A stretch of 64,000 bases of DNA, taken from Leptolyngbya sp. O-77. Lineage in GTDB: Bacteria; Cyanobacteriota; Cyanobacteriia; Elainellales; Elainellaceae. The stretch spans positions 4,563,001 to 4,627,000 of the forward strand of contig NZ_AP017367.1 in the NCBI RefSeq assembly GCF_001548395.1, in the 5' to 3' direction. Shown here in pieces: positions 43,670 through 54,371 of this stretch (position 1 is the first letter of the stretch; every line of letters starts with the position of its first letter). The notes below the pieces were generated by a model. The model saw nothing but the letters and a program-made list of their open reading frames with translations. It had not been told where the DNA came from and searched no databases. Position numbers and translations under genes: made by a program.

Positions 43670-45418
43670 ATGGCCAAAATTTTAGTCATCGAGGATGACT
43701 TGACGATCCGCACGGCGCTGCTCAAAATGCTGAGTGCAGAAAATTACGAGGCGATCGCCGCCCCAGAAGGTCAAACCGGGTTAAACCTGGCCAAGGCACA
43801 CCAGCCAGACTTGATCCTGTGCGACATCATGATGCCTGGTTGCGATGGCTATGAGGTGCTGACCCAGCTCCAGCAAAATCCTGCAACGGCGGGCATTCCG
43901 TTTATCTTCCTCACGGCCAAGGCAGACCGTCAGGACATCCGCCAGGGCATGGCGATGGGCGCAGACGACTATCTCACCAAGCCTTTTACCCGACAAGAGT
44001 TGATCGAGGCGATCGCCACGCGGCTGAGCAAACACGCCAGCATCAAGCAACCCTATATTGAGGAAATGAAGCAGGCCGTCGATCGGCTTAACCAGATTGC
44101 CTATCGCGACCCCGCGACCCAACTCGCCAACCGCATCCTGTTTCACCATCGCCTTCAGGAGCATCTGGAATCGGCAAAGGGGTTGGTGGCGCTGCTGCTG
44201 CTCAAGCTCAACGCCACGATGCCCGACGGCACGCCGCTGGACGAGGCAATGACAGAAACCCTGGCCGCAGTAATGACAGAAACCCTGGCCGCGGTGATGT
44301 CAGGCCGCTTGCGTAAGGCAATTCCCCAAGAAGCGGCGATCGCCCGGCTAAATAGCAACACCTTTGGCGTGTTTCAGTCCGTTGCCCACCGCCGCGATGC
44401 TGCCACGCTAGCCCAAACCCTGCTCAGCAGCCTGAATGAACCCTGCTTGATCGATAACTACACCCTGCATCCCAAGCTTTGCATTGGCATTACCCTCGCC
44501 CTCGACAACGGAGTCACTGCCAGTGAGATAACCGAACACGCCCGGCTGGCGGTGCAAACGGCCCATCGGCAGCCCAGCCGCTACCAGTTTTATAGCCTGG
44601 AAGTGGATGCCCGGAACAGGCAGCGGGTTTGGGTGCTTCAGCATCTCGAAAAGGCGATCGCAGAGGAGGAACTGTACCTGCTCTACCAACCGCAGGTAAA
44701 CCTGATCAGCGGCCGCATCATCGGCGCAGAGGCGCTGCTGCGCTGGCAGCACCCGGATGTGGGAACGGTACACCCAGCCCAATTTCTTGCGGTTGCAGAA
44801 GAAACGGATTGGATCGAGAAAATTGGCGAGTGGGTACTGCAAACGGCCTGCGCCTGCGCCGTGCGGTGGAAAGAGGCCGGACATCCCAGCATGAAGCTGT
44901 CGGTCAACCTATCAGCGCGTCAGTTTCGCAAGCTCGACCTGCCAAGGGCGATCGCCCAGGCGACGACACAAACCGGGTTCGACCCGCAGCTTTTGGTGCT
45001 GGACATCACCGAGGCAACGTTACACGAAAATCGAGGGGTCGAAGGAAAAACCATGCAGGAACTTCAGCAATTAGGGGTTAACCTGGCCCTGGATGACTTT
45101 GGCACAGGTTATTCCTCGCTTTGTCATCTCCGACAACTGCCCCTCGACTGCGTGAAAATCGATCGCACCTTTGTCGCTGATTTGGGAGAACACGAGGAGG
45201 CGCTGTCTATTGCAAAAGCGATTGTGGCGATCGCCCAGGCTTTACAAACGCGGGCGATCGCTGAAGGGGTAGAAACCGACGCTCAGCTTAACCTGCTGCG
45301 GCAAATCGGCTGCTACGCCGCGCAGGGCATCCGCTTCAGTCCACCGCTCTCGGCTAGCGATCTTCAGCAATTGCTCCAAACCAACCCACGCCTATGGAAA
45401 AACGCGCAAGCAGTCTAG
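43670..45418 (+). CDS. response regulator with degenerate GGDEF and EAL domains
   Basis: The 582-residue protein starts with a receiver domain (AKILVIEDDLTIRTALL, phosphoacceptor in LILCDIMMPG). The following GGDEF-like domain keeps DPATQLANRILFHHRL but has LNSNTF in place of the active GGDEF motif. An EAL phosphodiesterase domain then keeps the catalytic features GAEALLRWQHP, LSVNLSARQF and LDDFGTGYSSLCHLR. It should hydrolyse cyclic-di-GMP under control of phosphorylation. The degenerate GGDEF holds an in-frame 24-bp tandem duplication (AMTETLAA, VMTETLAA). The histidine kinase upstream is a likely partner. Confidence 0.9.
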   Translation: MAKILVIEDDLTIRTALLKMLSAENYEAIAAPEGQTGLNLAKAHQPDLILCDIMMPGCDGYEVLTQLQQNPATAGIPFIFLTAKADRQDIRQGMAMGADDYLTKPFTRQELIEAIATRLSKHASIKQPYIEEMKQAVDRLNQIAYRDPATQLANRILFHHRLQEHLESAKGLVALLLLKLNATMPDGTPLDEAMTETLAAVMTETLAAVMSGRLRKAIPQEAAIARLNSNTFGVFQSVAHRRDAATLAQTLLSSLNEPCLIDNYTLHPKLCIGITLALDNGVTASEITEHARLAVQTAHRQPSRYQFYSLEVDARNRQRVWVLQHLEKAIAEEELYLLYQPQVNLISGRIIGAEALLRWQHPDVGTVHPAQFLAVAEETDWIEKIGEWVLQTACACAVRWKEAGHPSMKLSVNLSARQFRKLDLPRAIAQATTQTGFDPQLLVLDITEATLHENRGVEGKTMQELQQLGVNLALDDFGTGYSSLCHLRQLPLDCVKIDRTFVADLGEHEEALSIAKAIVAIAQALQTRAIAEGVETDAQLNLLRQIGCYAAQGIRFSPPLSASDLQQLLQTNPRLWKNAQAV

Positions 45419-45816
45419 CGGAAATGGGTTAGCACCAGGTATAGCAATACGCAGGTTAGTGAGGACGTTCGTAATGAGGACTTAAGTCCTCACTAAGAGC
45501 CTCAATAGCAACTATGCCCGTCCTACATGTCCTAACCAAACAGTTAGCTGCTACAACACCTCAAAACCCTACGCAGCAGTACGTTATGGCTGTGCCTACA
45601 GTTTACAGTAGTCCTTAAAATCGCAGGGATGAGTCGCGAACCGCGCTACCCATCCCTATTCTCAAAATCACTGTCCTTCAAGCATTACTACAAGCATTAC
45701 TAGAACTTAGGTTGGTAGTCAGCGCTTTAGCGCTGAAGCGCTGACTACGAGCCGAGGCATCACCCTAAAACTAAACCGTGACACTGCACTAGCCAGATTC
45801 GTCAACATCCAACCAG
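45419..45816. other. intergenic region with hairpins and MITE copy C
   Basis: About 400 bases between the EAL gene and crtR. A hairpin GAGGACTTAAGTCCTC (45476-45491) after GTTCGTAAT resembles a unit of the 16-kb array. MITE copy C fills the last third. No gene seen. Confidence 0.5.
45700..45792. repeat. MITE-like element, copy C (5' end diverged)
   Basis: From CTAGAACTTAGG to GCACTAG this copy matches copies A and B, with the same palindrome (TAGTCAGCGCT and AGCGCTGACTA). The outer 20 bases at the left do not match and include two direct copies of CAAGCATTACTA, so that end is altered. Confidence 0.7.
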
Positions 45817-46833
45817 CTAGCGAGGCGTGATAACCAGGGGCGGACTTTCCGAAAGATCCTCACCTTCGCTCAGATCCCGATCCTGAGCGGAGTCAGTTAA
45901 TACAGAGCCTCTGCCTTCAGGAGCCTTGGAAGCCTCACTGGCATGGGCTGCCCCATGATGAAACCGAATCCCCAAAAACAGGTCATACAAAAAGTTCAAG
46001 AAGTCCTTCGCCTTTAGCAGCCCGAGGGACTGGTGACAGCCCTTCGCATCCAGCAGCGGCCGAGTTGCATAATACGCCGCCTGGTAGTTATACCAAGGAA
46101 TCGAGGGCCAGAGGTGATGAATCAGGTGATAGTTCTGCCCCATGATCAGCACATTCAGCAGCGCTCCAGGATAAACTCGCGCATTCTTCCAGCGGTTGCG
46201 CTCCTGAAACGGACGATGAGGCAGATAATCAAAGAACAAACCCAGCGCCAGCCCCACAACCAGAGCCGGGGAAAACCAAAAATTCATCAGATAGCTCAGA
46301 AACCCGTACTGCACTGCGTAATAGATCAGCAGCGCGACGGCAAGGCGGGCTAAAAACCACTCCAGAAGCTCGTACTTGCGCCAGAGCCTCCGCCTAAAGA
46401 AGAAAATCTCGTGATAGAAGAACCGCGCAGCAATTAGCCATAGCGGCCCACCCGTAGACACAAAATGGTCGGGGTCATTTTCTGGATCGTTTACGTTTGC
46501 ATGGTGCTGCATATGCACTCGCGTAAAAACTGGGAACGAAAATCCCAGCATAAGAGCGCTGCCGTGGCCCAGCACAGCGTTCACTACGCGATTTCGATGT
46601 GCGACGTTGTGTGATGCATCGTGAATCACGGTTCCCACCAGGTGCAGCGCTACGACGTTTAGCACAAAGCACACCCACCCCAACCAATGCCAGCGCCAAT
46701 ACCCACAGACCGAAAGCGTTGCCAAAACCACTGCAAGCATAAAAATGAGCAGGGTTGGGTTGAATTTGCCGGGTGGGCCGAGAAGCTCTCTCGGGACGGT
46801 CGCGGTTGTCAGGGGCTTAACGGCCTCCGACAT
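45817..46833 (-). CDS. crtR: beta-carotene hydroxylase CrtR
   Basis: CrtR is a membrane di-iron hydroxylase that makes zeaxanthin (and related xanthophylls) from beta-carotene in thylakoid or cytoplasmic membranes. The 338-residue protein has the expected histidine boxes: HDASHNVAHR, HMQHHANVNDPENDPDH and NYHLIHHLWP. Several helices lie between. I place the start at 46833, where AGGAG occurs 11 nt upstream. The C-terminal 35 residues (rich in Ser, Glu, Asp) extend beyond the usual end. It is monocistronic. Confidence 0.95.
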   Translation of the reverse strand: MSEAVKPLTTATVPRELLGPPGKFNPTLLIFMLAVVLATLSVCGYWRWHWLGWVCFVLNVVALHLVGTVIHDASHNVAHRNRVVNAVLGHGSALMLGFSFPVFTRVHMQHHANVNDPENDPDHFVSTGGPLWLIAARFFYHEIFFFRRRLWRKYELLEWFLARLAVALLIYYAVQYGFLSYLMNFWFSPALVVGLALGLFFDYLPHRPFQERNRWKNARVYPGALLNVLIMGQNYHLIHHLWPSIPWYNYQAAYYATRPLLDAKGCHQSLGLLKAKDFLNFLYDLFLGIRFHHGAAHASEASKAPEGRGSVLTDSAQDRDLSEGEDLSESPPLVITPR

Positions 46834-47670
46834 GATATATCCACTCCTCGATAAGTATCCTTCGGTAGTATAAGCCACCTAGACTCAAGAATGAAGTTTT
46901 GTGAAATCAGCTCATCTGATTCATAGGTTGATCGCTCATCGCACTCCTTAATACCTAGACCCGGCGAAGCAGTCTCGACAGATCTCTCGTTTTTTCAGTG
47001 ACCCAGAGGAAGAAGCCAAAATAGTCCGAAAAGATCGCTCGAAAAGGTCGCCCGAAAAAACTGCCATTGGTATGACCGTCGGCTGCGCTGGGGGTCGCTT
47101 AACAATAACTCGCTTACCAGTAATTCGCTTAACAGTGGGTTGCTTGACACAGCATTTTCTGGCGGGGTGAGGCACGCACAGTCCTAACGAGGCAAACGCT
47201 TCTTGACTATCTACGGACCTCACTCGCTTCAAAAACGCTGTAGTGAGTTGCTTAATAGTTCCTAAGCTCAGTAGTTCCTAACATTCCATAGTTCTTAAAC
47301 AGTTCTTAAACAGTGGGCTGACGTTTGGAGAGAACAGGAGGCGATCGCCCTTATTTTCCCACGGGTTTCCCCTGTCTCCCGATTAGCTCTGCCCCTCCAG
47401 TTACAACGTGTAAATTACTACGTGTAAATTGCAAAGCATAACGTAGTAGGGCGTTTACTGCTGCCTCAAAGCCTCATGCCATCAGGCTTGAGTGGTCGGC
47501 TGAGAAGCCGGAGCGCAACCATAGGGCTGGGCTGGTGTGCTACTAAACTGGCAGAACCTACGGGGATAGCTATACTGCTCTATTACAGGTGTCTATTACA
47601 AGTGAGTTCTCCCTCCATTTGGAAAAACAGGATCGATTAGTATTCGCCGATTAGAGGTTGGTCTGCGCCC
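46834..47670. other. intergenic region, crtR / phoU
   Basis: About 840 bases with no convincing gene. It holds several short repeats such as AGTTCTTAAACAGTTCTTAAAC (47288-47310) and CGCTTA repeats near 47095-47130. Presumably it carries both promoters; no clear site was identified. Confidence 0.4.
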
Positions 47671-48324
47671 TTGGATGTTTCAAAAACGACGCGAGCAAAT
47701 TTTGAACGACAGATTCGCGGGCTACAGCGCGACGTGCTTCGCATGGGCGCCCTTGTAGAGCATTCCTGTCTGCTGGCCCGCAAGGCAATGTTTGAGCGCG
47801 ATCTGGATGCCGCTCGACAGATCGCCATTCAAGACAAGCAAATCGACCAGTTCTATCGTCAGATTGAGCAGGATTGCGTCAAGCTGATGGCGCTTCAGTC
47901 GCCGGTCACACAAGACCTGAGGCTGCTGAGTGCGCTGATGCAACTGGTGCGAGATTTAGAGCGCATTGGCGACTATGCTAAAGATCTCGGTGAGGTGGCC
48001 ATTAAGCTATTCCCCTACCCCACCCATCCGTGCATGGGGCAAATCCAGATCATGTCTGATCGGGCGAGGGCAATGCTGGCGATGAGCCTGGCGGCGCTGT
48101 CGAATCTAGATGCAGAGTCTGGGCTAGATGTAAAGCATCGAGATGATGCGGTGGATTCTGACTACGAAGAGGTGTATGACCTGCTAGCACACCAAACCAA
48201 TGTGCAGGGTGTGATTGAACCCTATGTGCTGATGGTGCTGGCGATTCGCTATTTGGAGCGAATGGCAGATCACGCGACCAATATTGGCAAGCGGGTCGCC
48301 TATGTGGTGACAGGAAAACGCTGA
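47671..48324 (+). CDS. phoU: phosphate-signalling regulator PhoU
   Basis: The 217-residue all-helical protein has the duplicated PhoU domain with metal-binding patterns (LMQLVRDLERIGDYAKDL and LAIRYLERMADHATNIG). PhoU links the phosphate transporter to the sensor kinase SphS/PhoR and represses phosphate uptake under sufficiency. No ATG is available; the TTG at 47671 gives a protein that begins shortly before the conserved part. Pst genes are not adjacent, although a PstS-like gene lies at 23.2 kb. Confidence 0.93.
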   Translation: MDVSKTTRANFERQIRGLQRDVLRMGALVEHSCLLARKAMFERDLDAARQIAIQDKQIDQFYRQIEQDCVKLMALQSPVTQDLRLLSALMQLVRDLERIGDYAKDLGEVAIKLFPYPTHPCMGQIQIMSDRARAMLAMSLAALSNLDAESGLDVKHRDDAVDSDYEEVYDLLAHQTNVQGVIEPYVLMVLAIRYLERMADHATNIGKRVAYVVTGKR

Positions 48325-49144
48325 ACGCTCAACCCGCAAGCTTGTTGGATTGAGCAGTGCCCCAAGGCAGTGCCCAAAGGCAGAACCCAAAATTTGTTTG
48401 ACACATGCGACTTGATGGGAAAGTATAAATACAATAGATGAAATGTGGAAAACAACGGAGTTTCTACTTTTGCATCTGTTCTCGTCCTGAGTGAGCGTGT
48501 GTTTAGAGCGCCAACGCCTTCCTTGCCCTGCGGTGGGTGATGTTGGCTCTGGGCATCTTTCGGGTAAACGCCTGAAGGGGTTTTCTTGGGCTGTTCTGGT
48601 GGCGACTGAGTGGATGTTTCATGCTAAGGGCGATCGCGCTCTTGGTCTGACTCCTGGTTTGTACCCAGTTTTGCACCCAGCCATCAAGGGGGCTGGAATC
48701 CTCTAGAACAGCGTGGGTAGCCTTAATCGGACTCGCAATCTGACTGGCTTCGGGCTGGCAATCGGACTGGCACTGCTGAAGCCGTTGCACAAGTAGTAGC
48801 CGCATCAGCAGCGATCGCTAAGCGGCAGTCTCTATACCTATCGCTCGGTCAATCAGCGTTGCTTTAGCGCCTGTATGGGCTGTTGCCGTTGCCAGCGCTG
48901 GACTGTGGGTGTCGCTTCTAGGTTGTGAATAGACTGCCAGACTGCAACCCCGTTTCACGGCGCGGGTAACGCAAGATGAAGAACGAAATGACCGCTAATC
49001 AGGCTTGAGAACTATCATTAACAGCGTTCGGTCGCGTTTGCTGCCGCAGCCGAGCGTTTTGCTTGGAACACCGAAGCGGGCTTCGACCGGGCAATGTTGC
49101 ACCCTAACCCCTCCCAGGACTAGACGCAAGGATTAAGACGCTAC
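48325..49144. other. long intergenic region, possible non-coding RNA
   Basis: About 820 bases with no supported gene. A promoter-like TTGACA (48398) followed by AT-rich TATAAATACAAT at about 20-26 bases suggests a transcript into the region, although spacing is not ideal. Hairpin GAAGCGGGCTTC occurs near 49072. It does not match rnpB, tmRNA, SRP RNA or 6S RNA in any motif I can recall. Confidence 0.35.
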
Positions 49145-51541
49145 ATGGACTTTTCGATCGCCTCACTACTTTCCAACTTCCCAGACGACAAGCTGGTCGC
49201 TCCCAAGGCTCTAGAAAAAAAGCTGAACTGTGAAGACGATGCCAGCCTCCGCCGTTTGCAAATTGCGCTGGATGCCCTGGAGAAAATCGGCATTTTGGTG
49301 AAGGAGCGGGGCAAATATCGCCGCGTCTTTGAGGAGGACGTGGTGGAAGGGAAGCTGCGCTGCTCTAGCAAGGGCTTTTGCTTTGCAATTCAGGACGTTG
49401 AAGGGTCGGAGGATATCTACATTCGCGAGAGCCAGTTGAATACTGCCTGGAATGGCGATCGCGTCTTGGTGCGCGTGACCAAAGAGGGCAGCCGCCGCCG
49501 CAGCCCAGAGGGCGAAGTGCGGCTGATTTTGGAACGCTCTAATGCCTCCGTGCTGGCACGGGTAAAAAAAACCGAGGACGGGCAGTATCGTGCTCTACCG
49601 CTGGATGATCGCCTCCTGTTTGAGCTAGAGCTAGTGCCCGACGGCGAGCCGCTGGAGGAAGCGGTCGATCAACTGGTGCATGTAGAAATTGCCCGCTATC
49701 CGCTGGGGCAGCATCCGCCTATTGGCCGCGTTGTCCAAATCCTTGGCAGCGATGCCCAGGCGGCCTCAGATATCGACATCGTGTGCTGCAAGCATGACCT
49801 GCCGCGCGGGTTTTCCGAAGCCGTGCTGGAGGCAGCCAAGGCGCTCCCGACCAAGCTCCGTAAGACAGACTTAAAAAAGCGGCTGGATTTGCGGGAACAA
49901 CTGACCGTTACCATCGACGGGCCCGACCATCCCCATAGCCCGGCCATCGATGATGCCCTGAGTGTGGAAAAAGTGGGCGACGATGAGTGGCGCTTGGGGA
50001 TACACATTGCCGACGTGTCGTATTACGTAGCAGCGCGATCGCCCGTCGATCTGGAAGCCCAAAAGCGGGGCACGTCGGTCTTCCTAGGAGAATTGGTCGT
50101 GCCCATGCTGCCGGAGCATCTGCATCGCTGCTGTTCGCTGCTGCCCGGTGAAGACCGTCTGGCCATTTCGGTACTGGTGACGCTGAACGCCGCAGGCGAG
50201 GTGCAGGATTTCGAGATTCAGCCCAGCGTGGTGCGGGTGGATCAGCATCTGGACTACCAGCAGGCCCAAGCGGTGCTGCTGCGCGACGACCCAGAAGCCG
50301 CCGCCGAAGCCCGCTACCCGTTGCCCTCTGCCAAAGAGCTAAAGCATCTGGAACCCGTATTTGAACTGGTGGACAATCTGTTTGCCATTAGTCAGGCCGT
50401 GGCGGCGCAGCGACTAGCGCGGGGTGCGTTTGACCTGAACTTGCCAGAGAGCATCTTCCCCGATGAACACAATCCCGAACTGGGCAAGTTCCTCTCCACC
50501 AACTTTCAATACGACGACGAGGGCGAATTGGGGGCAATGGTGGTGTCGTCGCTGCTGCCCGCCCGCACGATCGTCACGGAACTAATGCTGCTGGCGAACC
50601 AACTGGTGGCGCTGCATTTGCAATGTCTCCAGGTGCCCGCCATCTACCGAGTTCACCGCACGCCTGACCCGTCGGACGTGCAGGAACTGGTGAAGCTGGT
50701 AAACAATATGGACATCGAATACCAGCTTGAAGACGAAGAGGTGGTGCATCCCCGCGACTATCAGCGGCTGACGCAGCAATTTGCCGAGTCTCACGCTGAG
50801 CGCGTTCTGACCTATCTGCTGCTGGAGACGCTGAAGCCTGCGGTCTATAGCACAACCCCTGGTACACACTTTGGGCTGGCGCTGGACAACGGTTATACCC
50901 ATTTCACCTCACCGCTGCGCCGCTATCCTGACCTGCTGGTGCATCGGGTATTGCACGCGGTGTTTGAGCATGGGCGCGATCGCAAATCTACCCGCTCGAA
51001 GGATAAAGTAAACCTGTTCAGCAGCGAATGCCACGGCGCAATCGACTGGAAGGTGCTGCCGCCGGAGGTTCACGACGAGCTAGAGGAATATTTCAACAGC
51101 ATCGTCAATCACCTCACCGAGCGCGAAAAGCTGGCGCAAGAGGCAGAATCTGACCTGGAAGGGCTGAAAAAAGCCGAATATATGCAGGAGCGTACCGGCG
51201 AAACCTTCCACGGGCTGATTACAGGCGTGCAGTCTTACGGGTTCTTTGTGGAAATCGAGGAACTGCTGGTAGAAGGGCTGGTTCACGTTAGCTCACTGAA
51301 AGACGACTGGTATGAGTACCGCTCGCGCCAGCAAAAGCTGGTCGGCCGCAAGAACCGCAAGCAGTATCGCCTGGGCGATCGCGTCGAGGTGCAGGTGAAG
51401 AGCGTGGATTACTACCGTCAGCAAATTGACCTGGTGGCTGTGGGCGGTGGCAGTGAGGCCACCGATGACGACGAGGAGGATCTGCTGGAAACTGAAGCCG
51501 ACCTGCTGGAGGCAGAGGATCTATCCGCGGAGGAAGAGTAG
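49145..51541 (+). CDS. RNase II/R-family 3'-5' exoribonuclease
   Basis: The 798-residue protein has an N-terminal helix-turn-helix-like domain, cold-shock domains, an RNB catalytic domain (HIADVSYYV, RGTSVFLGELVVPMLPEHL, and the FTSPLRRYPDLLVHR helix) and a C-terminal S1 domain (GETFHGLITGVQSYGFFVEI). It degrades RNA processively and contributes to mRNA and structured-RNA turnover. The acidic loop reads TIDGPDHPHSPAIDDALS; compared with E. coli RNase II it is three residues longer and the third-last Asp position is Ala. The P-loop kinase gene starts 4 bases after the stop. In cyanobacteria related proteins are called Rnr or Zam. Confidence 0.92.
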   Translation: MDFSIASLLSNFPDDKLVAPKALEKKLNCEDDASLRRLQIALDALEKIGILVKERGKYRRVFEEDVVEGKLRCSSKGFCFAIQDVEGSEDIYIRESQLNTAWNGDRVLVRVTKEGSRRRSPEGEVRLILERSNASVLARVKKTEDGQYRALPLDDRLLFELELVPDGEPLEEAVDQLVHVEIARYPLGQHPPIGRVVQILGSDAQAASDIDIVCCKHDLPRGFSEAVLEAAKALPTKLRKTDLKKRLDLREQLTVTIDGPDHPHSPAIDDALSVEKVGDDEWRLGIHIADVSYYVAARSPVDLEAQKRGTSVFLGELVVPMLPEHLHRCCSLLPGEDRLAISVLVTLNAAGEVQDFEIQPSVVRVDQHLDYQQAQAVLLRDDPEAAAEARYPLPSAKELKHLEPVFELVDNLFAISQAVAAQRLARGAFDLNLPESIFPDEHNPELGKFLSTNFQYDDEGELGAMVVSSLLPARTIVTELMLLANQLVALHLQCLQVPAIYRVHRTPDPSDVQELVKLVNNMDIEYQLEDEEVVHPRDYQRLTQQFAESHAERVLTYLLLETLKPAVYSTTPGTHFGLALDNGYTHFTSPLRRYPDLLVHRVLHAVFEHGRDRKSTRSKDKVNLFSSECHGAIDWKVLPPEVHDELEEYFNSIVNHLTEREKLAQEAESDLEGLKKAEYMQERTGETFHGLITGVQSYGFFVEIEELLVEGLVHVSSLKDDWYEYRSRQQKLVGRKNRKQYRLGDRVEVQVKSVDYYRQQIDLVAVGGGSEATDDDEEDLLETEADLLEAEDLSAEEE

Positions 51542-51545
51542 GTCG

Positions 51546-52124
51546 ATGCACCGCCCTCAGCGGATTGCAATTGTCGGTACGAGCGGCACCGGCAAAACCA
51601 CGCTGGCGCAGCAAGTGGGACGACAACTCGGCATTACCCATGTTGAGCTAGATGCGCTGCACTGGGAACCGAACTGGACTGCTGCGCCACCGGAGGTGTT
51701 TCGGGCGCGGGTCGCTGAAGCGCTGACGGGCGATCGCTGGGTGGTTGATGGCAACTACAGCAGCGTCCGCGATCTGGTTTGGGGGCGGGCCGATACTATC
51801 GTGTGGCTGGACTATCCGTTTGGGCTGGTGCTGTGGCGATCGCTCCGGCGGGCAATTTGGCGCAGCACTTCGGGCATAGAACTCTGGAGCGGTAACCGCG
51901 AAACCTGGCGGCAAACCTTTTTCAGCCACGACTCCATTTTGCTGTGGGTGCTGCGAACCTATCATCGGCGGCGACGCGAGTATCCGCTGCTGTTTTCTCA
52001 GCCAGAATACGCCCACCTCAGGGTGGTGAGAGTGCGATCGCCCCAAGAGACCAGAAGTTGGTTAATCGGGTTAGCAGGTGACGGAATCAGTGACGGAATC
52101 AGTGACGGCGTAATAGATGGATGA
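51546..52124 (+). CDS. P-loop kinase (adenylate-kinase-like)
   Basis: The 192-residue protein has a Walker A motif (GTSGTGKTT) at residues 11-19, a DALHW region (VELDALHWEPNW), DGNYSSVRDLVWGRADTIVWLDYP and paired Arg residues in the lid (RRAIWRST). It resembles the AAA/adenylate-kinase-like topology-modulation proteins, and the substrate is unknown. It begins 4 bases after the RNase stop, so translation is probably coupled. Its tail (GISDGISDG) comes from a short tandem repeat. Convergent ddl ends 35 bases beyond its stop. Confidence 0.82.
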   Translation: MHRPQRIAIVGTSGTGKTTLAQQVGRQLGITHVELDALHWEPNWTAAPPEVFRARVAEALTGDRWVVDGNYSSVRDLVWGRADTIVWLDYPFGLVLWRSLRRAIWRSTSGIELWSGNRETWRQTFFSHDSILLWVLRTYHRRRREYPLLFSQPEYAHLRVVRVRSPQETRSWLIGLAGDGISDGISDGVIDG

Positions 52125-52159
52125 TGGATTGCAATGACTCCAGCACGCCCACCCACTCC

Positions 52160-53269
<1,110 letters not shown>

Positions 53270-53504
53270 TGCCTCGCCCCCGTCTAAAACGTACAGAATC
53301 TATTAATCGGAGATAGCGTATCATCTTCGCGGTGGTTTTAGGAGAATGAAGTGACGGGCTACAGAAGACGCGGAGACAGAAGACGTAGAGACAGACGGAT
53401 AGGTTTAGGTTACAGTTACTCCAGCCTTCTCACTGCATCACTCCATCAGCCCAAAACATCAATATGACCCAAATACGGCCAAATACGACCCAAATACGAC
53501 CCCA

Positions 53505-54371
53505 ATGACCCAAAACCCTTCCTCCCAAGCCACGCCCACTCTCGCCGCATTGCAGCGCCTGATCGACGTGGTGGCAACGCTGCGATCGCCCGACGGCGGC
53601 TGTCCGTGGGATTTAGCCCAAACGCCAGAAACGCTGATTCCCTACGTGATTGAAGAAGCGTATGAAGTGGTGGATGCAATTCGCCAGGGAAACCCAGAGG
53701 CGATCGCCGATGAGCTAGGCGACTTGCTGCTGCAAGTAGTGCTGCAAGCGCAGATTGCGTCGGAGGCGCAGCAGTTTTCGCTCAAGGAAATTGCCGAGGG
53801 CATTACCGAAAAGCTGATCCGCCGCCATCCCCATGTGTTTGGCGAGGTGACGGTGGCAGATGCGAGCGAGGTTGTGCAGAACTGGGAGCAAATCAAAGCC
53901 GAGGAAGAAAAGGCATCGGGGATTGAACGGCTAACCCCCCGGTTGGAACGCTACGGGCGATCGCTCCCGCCCCTCACCGCCGCCCTCAAAATTTCTCAAA
54001 AAGCGGCCAAAGCTGGCTTTGAGTGGGACAGCATCGAGGGCGTGTGGGACAAGTTTCACGAGGAGCTAGAAGAATTTCGGCAGGCGATCGCCCACGAACC
54101 CAAAGCCAACCAGCAAGCCGAACTGGGCGACCTGCTCTTTACGTTGGTGAACCTCGCCCGCTGGCACGACCTCAACCCCGCCGAAGCCCTCCACAGCACC
54201 AACCAGCGGTTTATCCAGCGCTTTGCCTTAGTAGAAGAGGCGATTTTGCAAGAGAGCGATCGCCCTTCAGGCGGTACAGAGTACCCTCGCCCTTTAGCCG
54301 ACTACTCCCTAGAAGAACTCGAAGCCCTCTGGCAAACAGCCAAAGCTCGCCTGAAGCAGCGCGAGAAATAA
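53505..54371 (+). CDS. mazG: nucleoside triphosphate pyrophosphohydrolase MazG
   Basis: MazG removes abnormal or excess nucleoside triphosphates by releasing pyrophosphate. The 288-residue protein has two MazG domains: the first with EEAYEVVDAI and DELGDLLLQVVLQA, the second with EELEEFRQAI and ELGDLLFTLVNLAR. Residues 250-285 are encoded by a 107-bp segment found again at 55384-55490 beyond a toxin-antitoxin pair. Short repeats of AAATACGACC lie just upstream of the ATG. Confidence 0.96.
   Translation: MTQNPSSQATPTLAALQRLIDVVATLRSPDGGCPWDLAQTPETLIPYVIEEAYEVVDAIRQGNPEAIADELGDLLLQVVLQAQIASEAQQFSLKEIAEGITEKLIRRHPHVFGEVTVADASEVVQNWEQIKAEEEKASGIERLTPRLERYGRSLPPLTAALKISQKAAKAGFEWDSIEGVWDKFHEELEEFRQAIAHEPKANQQAELGDLLFTLVNLARWHDLNPAEALHSTNQRFIQRFALVEEAILQESDRPSGGTEYPRPLADYSLEELEALWQTAKARLKQREK
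54253..54359 (+). repeat. mazG 3'-end repeat, copy 1 (in mazG)
   Basis: 107 bp ending the MazG reading frame. The second copy differs at 5 positions. The pair brackets the VapBC genes and about 1 kb of DNA. Confidence 0.9.

Noticed and set aside
46948..47232. Possible 94-residue gene upstream of crtR
   Set aside because: Rich in repeats of short basic words, no good start; not supported.
48503..48805. Possible 100-residue gene between phoU and the RNase gene
   Set aside because: Composition unlike protein and no start signal; more likely non-coding.
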